NCBI RefSeq assembly: GCF_035918015.1
Contig: NZ_CP109132.1
Span: 4,650,001-4,714,000, forward strand
Reading direction: 5' to 3'
Source of the DNA: Streptomyces sp. NBC_01754
GTDB taxonomy: Bacteria > Actinomycetota > Actinomycetes > Streptomycetales > Streptomycetaceae
Length of the DNA stretch: 64,000 nucleotides
Every line of letters begins with the position of its first letter. Position 1 is the first letter of the stretch. Under the pieces are notes generated by a model, which made no database searches, was not told where the DNA came from, and saw only the letters and a list, made by a program, of their open reading frames with translations. Shown one piece after another: positions 19,535-27,087 of this stretch. The position numbers and the translations under genes are program-made.

Positions 19535-20302
19535 TCAGCTCCGGACCACGTCGGCCAGGCGGCCACGGACCGCCGCGATGACGGGCGCGGCCTGCGCGGC
19601 GAGGAAGAAGTGGCCGCCGGGGAACACCTTGAGGTCGAACTCCCCCTCGGTGTGCGCCGCCCAGGCTTCGGCGTCGGCGAGGCTCACATGCGGGTCCGAG
19701 TCGCCCGTCAGCACGGTCAACGGGCAGTCGAGCGGGGGCCCGGGCACATGGCGGTACGTCTCCACCGCCTTGTAGTCGCCGCGGGTGGCCGGCAGGGTCG
19801 CGCGGACGAGCTCGGGGTCCTGGAGCAGCCGGCTGTCGGTCCCGCCGAGCCTCACCATGTCGGCGATCAGCTCTGCGTCGGTCGACAGATGGACCCGGTC
19901 GTCGCGGTGGACCGACGGCGCCCGCCGGCCGGAGGCGAACAGCGCCCGCAGCCGCACCCCGTCACGCCGGAGCCGCCTGGCCACCTCGAAGGCCAGCGTC
20001 GCGCCCATGCTGTGCCCGAAGAACGCCAGTGGCTTGTCGTGCAGGGTGTCGAGCTCCCGGGTGACCAGGTCGGCGAGGGTCCCGAGGTCTTCCACACAGG
20101 GTTCCGTGCGACGGTCCTGCCGGCCCGGGTACTGCAGCGCCAGCACCTCCACGTCCGGCGTCAGGGCCCGCGAGACGGGGAAGTAGAAGGAGGCGGCGCC
20201 CCCCGCGTGCGGAAAGCAGACCAGCCGGACGCCGGCGGCCGGCGCAGGGTGGAAGCGTCGTATCCACGCACCCGTGGACGTCTCTGCCGCTCGAACTGTC
20301 AC
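19535..20302 (-). CDS. Type II thioesterase
   Basis: 255 residues from GTG at 20302. An alpha/beta hydrolase of the free-standing thioesterase class that clears stalled or mis-primed acyl groups from PKS/NRPS carrier proteins. Visible motifs: CFPHAGGAASFYF near residue 29, the nucleophile GHSMGA, an Asp in LTGDSDPHV, and the catalytic His in PGGHFF. It clearly serves the polyketide pathway, yet it sits between the two mycofactocin transcription units, divergent from mftR. This mixing of PKS and mft genes is evidence that they form one cluster. Confidence 0.92.
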   Translation of the reverse strand: MTVRAAETSTGAWIRRFHPAPAAGVRLVCFPHAGGAASFYFPVSRALTPDVEVLALQYPGRQDRRTEPCVEDLGTLADLVTRELDTLHDKPLAFFGHSMGATLAFEVARRLRRDGVRLRALFASGRRAPSVHRDDRVHLSTDAELIADMVRLGGTDSRLLQDPELVRATLPATRGDYKAVETYRHVPGPPLDCPLTVLTGDSDPHVSLADAEAWAAHTEGEFDLKVFPGGHFFLAAQAAPVIAAVRGRLADVVRS

Positions 20303-20421
20303 GACTGGCTGGTCCTTTCAGAAGCGGAAGGTCACCCGGGCGCTGTCGGCCACCCCGCGGTGACCGGGGGCTCGCACTCCCCATGACATCACCGAGGCCC
20401 CGCTCCGACGTAGCGGAACGG

Positions 20422-20448
20422 CCCCCTAACTCCTCGCCGAACCCCCTA
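20422..20448. promoter_or_regulatory. Direct repeats CCCCCTA between thioesterase and mftR
   Basis: CCCCCTA at 20422-20428 and 20442-20448, exactly 20 bp apart, with a degenerate CCTCGCC at the intermediate 20432 position. It lies in the 195-bp divergent region of the thioesterase and mftR. Same element as before the PKS and mftA1. Confidence 0.5.
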
Positions 20449-20497
20449 CCGGTGGGCGTCGGAGCAGGGGATCGCCCGTGGTGGCAGCCGATATCCT

Positions 20498-21076
20498 GTG
20501 GGCATGGTGAAGAGCGGACGGCCGCGTGCCACGTCTCGCGCCGAGCTGGAGCGGCTGGGTTTCGAGCTGTTCGAGCAGAAGGGCTTCGACGCCACCACCA
20601 TCGACGACATGGCCGCTGCGGCCGGGATCGGCCGGCGCACGTTCTTCCGGTACTTCGCCTCCAAGAACGATCTCGTCTGGGGGGACTTCGAGGGCCAACT
20701 CGAACGGTTGCGGGAACTGTTGGCGGAGATTCCCGGCCACATGCCGATCATGGAGGCGCTGCGCACGGCGATCGTCGAGTTCAACCACTTCGACGAGGGC
20801 ACGGTGCCGTGGCACCGTCGGCGCATGGACCTGATCCTGCGGGTACCCGCGCTGCAGGCCGATTCCACGCTGCGCTTCCACTCCTGGCGGGCCGTCGTCA
20901 CGGAGTTCGCGGCCGCGCGAAGCGGACTGCCGCCGACCGACCTGGAACCGCGGCTGATCGGTGCCACGGCACTGGCGGCCGCCGTCACCGCCTACGAGAT
21001 GTGGCTGGACGACCCCGGTTCCGACCTCTCCGTCCTGCTGGACGCGACGCTGCGCCGACTCGCGGCGGGCTTCTGA
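20498..21076 (+). CDS. mftR: Mycofactocin system TetR-type regulator MftR
   Basis: 192 residues from GTG at 20498 (ATG at 20504 is an alternative). The helix-turn-helix TIDDMAAAAGIGRRTFFRYF followed by ASKNDLVWGDF is characteristic of MftR, the TetR-family repressor of mft loci that senses acyl-CoA compounds in mycobacteria. It is transcribed toward mftF, and their 3' ends overlap for 85 bases. Regulation is probably of the local mft promoters; its operator was not identified. Confidence 0.88.
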   Translation: MGMVKSGRPRATSRAELERLGFELFEQKGFDATTIDDMAAAAGIGRRTFFRYFASKNDLVWGDFEGQLERLRELLAEIPGHMPIMEALRTAIVEFNHFDEGTVPWHRRRMDLILRVPALQADSTLRFHSWRAVVTEFAAARSGLPPTDLEPRLIGATALAAAVTAYEMWLDDPGSDLSVLLDATLRRLAAGF

Positions 21077-22500
21077 CCACCGGTGCCGAGCACCAGCCGG
21101 GGCCGCAGTGCCGCCAGGGAACGGCCCCGGGCGGCGGAGAACCATACGCCCGCCCCGTATGCGAGGTCGTCCAGGCGCCTGGCGAGGGTGTAGCGGACGG
21201 GATCCAGGCCCGTGGGCGCGGTGCGGTGCTCCAACGCGACGTCGGCGACCGCGGCCACCGCCGCGGCGCGGCGCACCCGGGTGGAGACCAGGCAGCCGAG
21301 CGCGGTGACGGGCCACCAGTGCCGGGTGACCAGCGCCGCCGTCTGGCTGAGCGCGGCGACCGCGCCGTTGGCGGTGAGCCTCGCCCCCAGTCGCACGGGA
21401 TGGCCGGTGCTCTCCAGCTTGCGGGCGATGCGCAGCGTCGTCACCCCGCAGACCCCGGCGGCCACGGGGAGCGACCAGCGGCGCTGAGCGAGCAGGGCCA
21501 TGACCATCACGGTGCTCCACGGGGCGAGCACCGCCGGGGCGATGGCCTGGGGATGACGTTCGGCCAAGGGCTGGGCGCCGGACCCGTACACGGCCTTGCG
21601 TACGAACCAGTCACCGAAGGACACCCGGTGTTCGTGGGCAGCGACGACCGCGGGTTCGTACCGCAGCCGCCAGCCACGGGCGACGGCCCGCCAGCCGAAG
21701 TCGACGTCCTCACCGACCCGCATCCGTGGGTCGAAGCCGTCGGCGACGGCGTCCACCCGGGCGACCGTGCAGGCAGTGGAAGCCCAGGAGACGAAGGAGC
21801 CGGGCCGCACGGACGCCGGGTGGGCACCGAGGTCGAGTGACGAGCGGACCTCCTCGTAACGGCCGATCCAGCTCGACGAACGGGCGGTGCGCAGGCCGGT
21901 GATCCGGGGCACGGCGATGGCGACGCGCTCGTCCGTGAAGTGCCTGAGCAGCGTGGTCACGGTGCCCGGGGCGAGGACGATGTCGGAGTCGACGAAGACC
22001 ACGAAGGGAGTGCGGACCAGGCGCAGTCCGGCGTTTCGAGCCCCGGCCGGTCCCACGTTCACGGCCAGGGGCACGAACCGGGCGCCGTGCCGGGCGGCCA
22101 CGGTCGCGACAGCGGCCCGGTCGTGCGAGGCGTCGTCCACGACGATCACCTCGCTGCCGGGCTCCAAGCTGCCCAGCAGCCGGTCGAGTTGCTGCGGCCG
22201 GTCGCGGACCGGGACGACGTAGGTGCAGCGCGGGTCCGGGTGCTCAGGCAGCGCGTCGACGAGCGGATGGGCGAGCCCACGCTCCAGGAGCAGGTCGGCG
22301 AGGGCGGCGCCGGCCGCGTCGTGGACCCGCAGGGTACGGCCGGTCAGCAAGGCACGGGCGCGTGGGGCGAGGCGCAGCAGACGGGTGGGGGAGCCGCCGA
22401 GCAGGGCGTGTCCGTCATCGAGGACGAGGGTGTGTCTGTCGAGTGTGACGGTGAACCCGTGCGGCAGCGGGCGCGCCGCCGGTCCCGGGGCCGCGCTCAT
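20992..22500 (-). CDS. mftF: Mycofactocin glycosyltransferase MftF
   Basis: 502 residues. GT2 family with VVPVRDRPQQL, IVVDDASHD and the metal-binding FVDSDI (DXD), then GEDVDFGWRAV, as in MftF, which adds beta-1,4-glucose units to mycofactocin. Hydrophobic helices near residues 325-350 and 375-410 suggest membrane association. The ATG overlaps the mftE stop by 4 bases. The last 30 or so residues (Ser/Arg-rich) are encoded antisense to the 3' end of mftR, which looks like a run-on extension past the true family end. Confidence 0.92.
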   Translation of the reverse strand: MSAAPGPAARPLPHGFTVTLDRHTLVLDDGHALLGGSPTRLLRLAPRARALLTGRTLRVHDAAGAALADLLLERGLAHPLVDALPEHPDPRCTYVVPVRDRPQQLDRLLGSLEPGSEVIVVDDASHDRAAVATVAARHGARFVPLAVNVGPAGARNAGLRLVRTPFVVFVDSDIVLAPGTVTTLLRHFTDERVAIAVPRITGLRTARSSSWIGRYEEVRSSLDLGAHPASVRPGSFVSWASTACTVARVDAVADGFDPRMRVGEDVDFGWRAVARGWRLRYEPAVVAAHEHRVSFGDWFVRKAVYGSGAQPLAERHPQAIAPAVLAPWSTVMVMALLAQRRWSLPVAAGVCGVTTLRIARKLESTGHPVRLGARLTANGAVAALSQTAALVTRHWWPVTALGCLVSTRVRRAAAVAAVADVALEHRTAPTGLDPVRYTLARRLDDLAYGAGVWFSAARGRSLAALRPRLVLGTGGQKPAASRRSVASSRTERSEPGSSSHIS

Positions 22501-23225
22501 CGCCCGGCCGCCGGGGCCGGGTCCGTCAGCCGGCCACGCCGGTCGGGGGCCGCGGTGAGGATGCGGTGCACGGTGGCGGTGACCAGGTCGTCGACGAGCG
22601 TACGGCCCTCCTGCGCGGACGCCCCGGTGGGATCGCCGAGCACGCCGTTGGGCGCGACGGAGCGGACACCTCCGGCGACGAGCCGCGGCAGCAGTTCGGC
22701 GATCGGCCGGGTGTCACCGGCGGTGGCGGCGTCCTGATCCACGTCGCCGGGGGTCAGATGGAGCATGGCGGAGGTCTCCGACCGGCCGGCGTGTGCGTCG
22801 CCGCCGGGGAACAGGCACCCCGTCCACGCGACGTCGTGGCCTTCCTCGCGCAACTGGCCGACGGCCTCGTCGAGCGCGCGGACGTTGCCCCCGTGGCCGT
22901 TGACGAAGACGGTGCGGGAGGCCCACAGCGCGAGCGACCGCACCATCTCGACCAGGACGAACCGAAGCGCCTCGTGGCCGATGGAGACCGTGCCGGGGAA
23001 ACCGGCGTGCTCACCGCTGTTGCCGTACACGAGTGTGGGCGCCACCACCACGCGGCCGGGCAGCCGGGCCGCGGCGCGCGAGGCCACGGCCTCGGCCATG
23101 ACGCTGTCGGTGCCCAACGGCAGGTGGTGGCCGTGCTGTTCGGTGGAACCGACCGGGACCAGGACGAGTACGTCGTCCTCGGTGGGCACCGTGGGCCAGG
23201 TGGTGCGGGCCAGCGCGGTGGACAT
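22497..23225 (-). CDS. mftE: Mycofactocin creatininase-family peptidase MftE
   Basis: 242 residues. Creatinine amidohydrolase fold, metal-binding motifs GSTEQHGHHLPLGTD, GNSGEHAGFPGT, VNGHGGN and DAHAGRSETS. MftE cuts the modified MftA to release the C-terminal Val-Tyr-derived dipeptide core (AHDP). It begins 3 bases after the mftD stop and overlaps mftF, so mftD-E-F are one tight operon. Confidence 0.93.
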   Translation of the reverse strand: MSTALARTTWPTVPTEDDVLVLVPVGSTEQHGHHLPLGTDSVMAEAVASRAAARLPGRVVVAPTLVYGNSGEHAGFPGTVSIGHEALRFVLVEMVRSLALWASRTVFVNGHGGNVRALDEAVGQLREEGHDVAWTGCLFPGGDAHAGRSETSAMLHLTPGDVDQDAATAGDTRPIAELLPRLVAGGVRSVAPNGVLGDPTGASAQEGRTLVDDLVTATVHRILTAAPDRRGRLTDPAPAAGR

Positions 23226-23228
23226 GAT

Positions 23229-24407
23229 TCAGACGCCGCCCAGGACGCGCGGGAAGCCGGCGGGTATGACCAGGTCGTCCGGGCCCAACTCGTCGACGGA
23301 GGCGTGCCCGAGCCCGAGAACCGCGGAGTCGAGACCGCCCCGCAGGATGTCCAGCACGTTCTCGACGCCGGCCTGCCCGTTCGCGGCGAGCCCCCAGAGG
23401 TACGCCCGGCCGATCAGCACCGCGCGGGCGCCGAGCGCGAGCGCCTTCGCGACGTCGCCGCCGCGCCGCACACCGCCGTCGAGCAGCACCTCGATCTGGT
23501 CGCCGACGGCCTCGGCGATGGAGGGCAGGGACCGGATGGTGGCCGGGGTGGTGTCGAGGTTGTTGCCCCCGTGGTTGGAGACGGAGAGCGCGGTGACACC
23601 CGCGTCCACCGCGTGCTTGGCGTCGTCGACCCGGCTGACGCCCTTGAGCAGGAAGGGCCCGCCCCATTCCTTCGCCAGCCAGCTGACGTCGTCCCATGTC
23701 GGCGGAACCGTCTGCATCCACTCCCCGTACGCCCCGAAGAACGTGGGTGGCGGCGCGCCGTCGGCCGTTCGTAGATTCGGGGTGGTCAGGTCCGGCAGGT
23801 GCCCGGCCCGGACGTACTTCCACAACCAGCCGGGGTGCGGCAGCACGTCCGGGACGAACTTCAGCATCGTCTTCAGGTCGACCTTTTCGGGGATGTTCGG
23901 GCTGCCCCAGTCACGCCCGTTGGAGAATGACCAGTCCAGGGTGACGATCAGCGCCTTGCAGCCCGCGGCCCTGGCCCGGTCCATGCGTTGCACCATCGTG
24001 TCGCGGCTGCCGGACCAGTACAGCTGGAAGGCCGTGTTGGGGTTGGCGGCGGTGACCTCCTCCACGGGCTTGCCGGCGAACGAACTCAGACCCATCACCA
24101 GGCCCCGGTTCGCCGCCGCGCGGGCCACGGCGACCTCGCCGTCCGGATGGACACCCTGCACGCCGGTCGGCGAGATGACGACGGGGAACGCCGATTCCAT
24201 ACCCAGCACCGTCGTGGTCAGATCACGTTCGGCGTGATGGCCGACGACCCGCGGGGAGAAACCGAGTTCGCCGAACGCGCGGGTGTTGTCGTGCAGGGTG
24301 CGGCCGCGCTCGGACCCGGCGACCAGGGCTCCGTAGACCATGGAGGGCAGGCGCCGCCGGGCGCGACGCTGTGCCTCGGCGACCGTCTCGAACCAGGGAT
24401 TTCTCAT
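23229..24407 (-). CDS. mftD: Pre-mycofactocin synthase MftD (FMN-dependent)
   Basis: 392 residues from ATG at 24407 (MRNPWFETV, with GAAAGG upstream); a longer open frame exists but reads like leader. It belongs to the FMN alpha-hydroxyacid oxidase family. Visible: ISPTGVQGVHPDGE, the active-site region SNHGGNNLD (Asn-Asn in place of the Arg-Gln of lactate oxidases), LLDGGVRRGGDVAKALALGA and IGRAYLWGLA for phosphate/FMN binding. MftD oxidatively deaminates the released dipeptide core to give pre-mycofactocin. Confidence 0.93.
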   Translation of the reverse strand: MRNPWFETVAEAQRRARRRLPSMVYGALVAGSERGRTLHDNTRAFGELGFSPRVVGHHAERDLTTTVLGMESAFPVVISPTGVQGVHPDGEVAVARAAANRGLVMGLSSFAGKPVEEVTAANPNTAFQLYWSGSRDTMVQRMDRARAAGCKALIVTLDWSFSNGRDWGSPNIPEKVDLKTMLKFVPDVLPHPGWLWKYVRAGHLPDLTTPNLRTADGAPPPTFFGAYGEWMQTVPPTWDDVSWLAKEWGGPFLLKGVSRVDDAKHAVDAGVTALSVSNHGGNNLDTTPATIRSLPSIAEAVGDQIEVLLDGGVRRGGDVAKALALGARAVLIGRAYLWGLAANGQAGVENVLDILRGGLDSAVLGLGHASVDELGPDDLVIPAGFPRVLGGV

Positions 24408-24659
24408 CAGGTGACCTTTCTCTTGTCCGGTGGATCCGCAGGGCCTCCCGCATCCGGCCGCAGGCCGACGGCGAGGAGGACGAGGGGAGTCCGAGGCGGT
24501 GGACGCCGTGCGTGCGGAGGGCCGCGCCCTGACTCCGCACCGTGCCGGGCCCGTTCGAGGGCGTCGGGGTGACGGAGGGCGAACGGGCGGAGCCTGGAGG
24601 GGTGTCCCGGCCGGCGGCACATGCGGCCGTTCGGGACGGCCGGGCGGTGGGTGGCGACG

Positions 24660-24675
24660 CGAGCCCTTGGGCTCG
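24660..24675. promoter_or_regulatory. Hairpin just downstream of mftA2
   Basis: Perfect 7-bp stem CGAGCCC/GGGCTCG with a 2-base loop, 17 bases after the mftA2 stop and within the 285-base spacer before mftD. It may protect the short mftA2 message or partially attenuate transcription so the precursor is made in excess over MftD-E-F. Confidence 0.4.
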
Positions 24676-24692
24676 GTCATGACCGCGGACTA

Positions 24693-24824
24693 CTAGTAGA
24701 CGCCGCACATACCGTCGATGGAGACCTCCTCGACCAGGTCGTCGGCCTCGATCAGTGTCTCGGGTGACGTCGGCTCGGTGCCGGCCTGTGGTGCTGCCGC
24801 CTGGGCGGCGTCGGTCTCGTGCAT
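24693..24824 (-). CDS. mftA: Mycofactocin precursor peptide MftA, copy 2
   Basis: 43 residues from ATG at 24824, with GGGAAG 7 to 12 bases upstream (a further in-frame ATG at 24842 lacks a ribosome site). C-terminus LVEEVSIDGMCGVY, identical to copy 1 over 14 residues, while the leader (MHETDAAQAAAPQAG...) is unrelated in detail. It heads the mftD-E-F unit with no mftB or mftC after it, so its product must use MftB/MftC encoded 5 kb away. Stop is TAG. Confidence 0.95.
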   Translation of the reverse strand: MHETDAAQAAAPQAGTEPTSPETLIEADDLVEEVSIDGMCGVY

Positions 24825-24993
24825 GCGTTTCTTCCCGGTCATCGGATGTGAATGTGGAATGTTGCGTGCAGCCATCGGCCCGCGAAAAAGAGTATTGGCA
24901 TTCGGTGCCGAAAGGAAGCTCTGCTTGTCCGCGATTTCGCTCGACAGCATCGAACCAGCCTCTTGCGCAAAGGGGTTGGAGTCGGCTTGAGTC
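24825..24993. promoter_or_regulatory. Divergent mftA2 / mftG promoter region
   Basis: A 169-bp region, distinctly more AT-rich than its surroundings (for example gaaaaagagtattggcatt near 24893). It must hold both promoters. The CCCCCTA element found before mftA1 is absent here, so the two mft units may be controlled differently. Confidence 0.5.
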
Positions 24994-26568
24994 ATGTGCG
25001 TGCCCCTGGAAGAGCCCCGTCGCCCCGATGTCCTCATCGTGGGAGCGGGCGCCGCCGGCACGGTGCTCGCGGCGCGGCTGAGCGAGGATCCCGACCGTAC
25101 GGTGCTGTTGCTGGAGGCCGGTCCGGAGCCCCGCGACCCGGCCGGATTCGGCCCGTCCCTGCTGGACGCGAGGTTGGTCCCCGGCGCGCAACCCGGCCAT
25201 CCGGCCACCGGCGCCACCGCCGTGCACCTGATGCCGGAGCGGCCGTGGTCGGTCCCCAGGGGCCGGGTCCTCGGCGGCTCCACGACGGTCAACGGGGGCT
25301 ACTTCGTCCGGGCCCGGCGTGCGGACTTCGACCGCTGGGCCGCGGCGGGCAATCCCGCCTGGGCCTACGACGAGGTACTGCCCCGCCTGCGGGCACTCGA
25401 GACCGACCTCGACCACGGTCCGGGGGAACTGCACGGCGGCCGGGGGCCGATGAGGATCACACGCGGCACGTCGAGGCATCCCGCCGCGGTCGCCTTCCGG
25501 GCCGCCGCGTACACCTTGGGTTTCCCGCCCGACCTCGACAAGAACGACCAGGGGCCGCCCGGCTTCGGCCCGGTCCCCTCCAACTCCGTGGACGGCGTGC
25601 GACGCAACACCGCGCTGAGCTATCTGACGCCCGATGTGCTCGACCGCCCCAACCTCACCCTGCTCACCGGCTGTCCGGTCCGCCGCGTCGTCGTCGAGCA
25701 CGGCCGGGCCACCGGCGTCGTCGTCGCACGCGGTCAGGCACACACCCGGATCGGTGCCGGTGCCGTCGTCCTGAGCGCCGGGGCCTTCGCGACGGCGCAC
25801 CTGCTGCAACTCTCCGGAATCGGACCACGCGACTGCCTGGAGCGCGCCGGCGTCCCCGTCGTCCGCGACGCCCCTGCCGTGGGCGCGCGGTTCAGCGACC
25901 ACCCCCAACTCACCCTGGACTGGCGGCCCCACCGCGACCTCGGTGAGCCGGCGGACTCCTGGCTCGGTGGCTGCCTCCATCTGACGTCCACCACCGGCGA
26001 GAGCGAAGGCCCGGGCGACCTGGAGATCCTCCAGTCCCTCACCCCCATGGCCGGGCTCGTCACCGGGGCCGCCGGGGTCCACGGCGAGCCGCTGTCGTTC
26101 CTGGTGTCCGCCCTGGCCCCCCGGCCGACGGGCACCGTACGTATCCGGTCCGCGGACCCGGACGTGCCCCCGCGCATCGACTACGGCTACCTCACCACCC
26201 CGGACGACCGCCGACGGCTGCGCGAGGCAGTTCGGGTCACGGCCGCCCTCCTCGACACCCCCGCCCTGGCCGGCATCTCCTCCGGCCCGCTCGCCCCGTC
26301 CCCGCGCGTCCTCGCCGACGCCCCGGCCCTGGACCGCTGGATCCGGGACCGGATCGGCACGGCCCAGCACACCTGCGGCACCGCGCCGATGGGCCCGGAG
26401 GACGATCCCGGACACGCTGTGGTCGACCAGTTCGGCCGCGTCCACGGTGTCCGCGCACTGCGTGTCGCGGACACCTCGATCCTCCCCGACGCACCCCACC
26501 GTGGGCCCGCGGCGACCGCTGTCCTCATCGGTGAGGTCGTCGCCCACGCGATGCGGCGGGGCTCCTGA
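24994..26568 (+). CDS. mftG: Mycofactocin-associated GMC dehydrogenase MftG
   Basis: 524 residues. The FAD-binding start VLIVGAGAAGTVLAARLSED and LLLEAG are followed by the GMC signature RVLGGSTTVNGGYFVR. The catalytic His lies in TAQHTCGTAPMG and the second conserved region in VADTSILPDAPHRGP. MftG reoxidises reduced mycofactocin and passes the electrons to the respiratory chain, closing the redox cycle used by mycofactocin-coupled dehydrogenases. Start ATG at 24994; GTG at 25000 is possible. It marks the right end of the island; housekeeping acpS follows. Confidence 0.9.
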   Translation: MCVPLEEPRRPDVLIVGAGAAGTVLAARLSEDPDRTVLLLEAGPEPRDPAGFGPSLLDARLVPGAQPGHPATGATAVHLMPERPWSVPRGRVLGGSTTVNGGYFVRARRADFDRWAAAGNPAWAYDEVLPRLRALETDLDHGPGELHGGRGPMRITRGTSRHPAAVAFRAAAYTLGFPPDLDKNDQGPPGFGPVPSNSVDGVRRNTALSYLTPDVLDRPNLTLLTGCPVRRVVVEHGRATGVVVARGQAHTRIGAGAVVLSAGAFATAHLLQLSGIGPRDCLERAGVPVVRDAPAVGARFSDHPQLTLDWRPHRDLGEPADSWLGGCLHLTSTTGESEGPGDLEILQSLTPMAGLVTGAAGVHGEPLSFLVSALAPRPTGTVRIRSADPDVPPRIDYGYLTTPDDRRRLREAVRVTAALLDTPALAGISSGPLAPSPRVLADAPALDRWIRDRIGTAQHTCGTAPMGPEDDPGHAVVDQFGRVHGVRALRVADTSILPDAPHRGPAATAVLIGEVVAHAMRRGS

Positions 26569-26696
26569 CCCGGGAGCCGCCTCGACCGCCTTCCGGGTGT
26601 CCGCGGCAACCTGAGCGGCACGGGGCACGGCCCTGGGGCAAGATCCGGGGCGGGCGGACTTCAGGAAGTCCGTGGCTGTCGAGTGACCGAGTGACT

Positions 26697-26710
26697 GAGT
26701 GAGTGAGTGA
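26697..26710 (+). repeat. GAGT tetranucleotide run at the acpS start
   Basis: Three perfect GAGT units plus GA, preceded by imperfect ones from 26681. It ends 5 bases before the likely acpS GTG and would act as a weak ribosome-binding stretch. Confidence 0.7.
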
Positions 26711-26714
26711 GCGC

Positions 26715-27083
26715 GTGATCATCGGAGTCGGAATCGATGTGGCGGAGATCGAACGTTTCGGGGCGGCGCTGGAGCGTACGCCGCAGATGAGGGAGCGCCT
26801 CTTCCGGCGACGGGAGCTGCTGCTGCCGAGCGGGGAGCAGCGGGGGACCGCGTCGCTGGCGGCCCGGTTCGCCGCCAAGGAGGCCCTGGCCAAGGCGCTC
26901 GGGGCACCGGGCGGGCTGCTCTGGACGGACGCCGAGGTGTGCGTCGAGGACAGCGGCCGGCCCCGGCTGGAGGTCCGCGGAACGGTCGCGGCCCGGGCGG
27001 CGGAGCTGGGGGTGCGCAGCTGGCACGTCTCGCTGAGCCACGACGCGGGGGTGGCGTCGGCCGTCGTGATCGCGGAGGGTTGA
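26715..27083 (+). CDS. acpS: Holo-[acyl-carrier-protein] synthase
   Basis: 122 residues from GTG at 26715, chosen because [15 protein letters not shown] matches the usual AcpS N-terminus; GTG at 26703 would add MSER. It transfers 4'-phosphopantetheine from CoA to ACP. Motifs [24 protein letters not shown] and [14 protein letters not shown] are diagnostic. It is the genome's fatty-acid AcpS, grouped with nnr and alr, and could also load the PKS ACPs nearby, though that is usually done by a Sfp-type enzyme. Confidence 0.93.
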   Translation: MIIGVGIDVAEIERFGAALERTPQMRERLFRRRELLLPSGEQRGTASLAARFAAKEALAKALGAPGGLLWTDAEVCVEDSGRPRLEVRGTVAARAAELGVRSWHVSLSHDAGVASAVVIAEG

Positions 27084-27087
27084 ACGT

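Noticed and set aside
24223..26628. Minus-strand 801-codon frame across mftG and mftD
   Set aside because: Asp/Gly/Arg-rich composition typical of GC-rich shadow frames; it conflicts with mftG, mftA2 and mftD.
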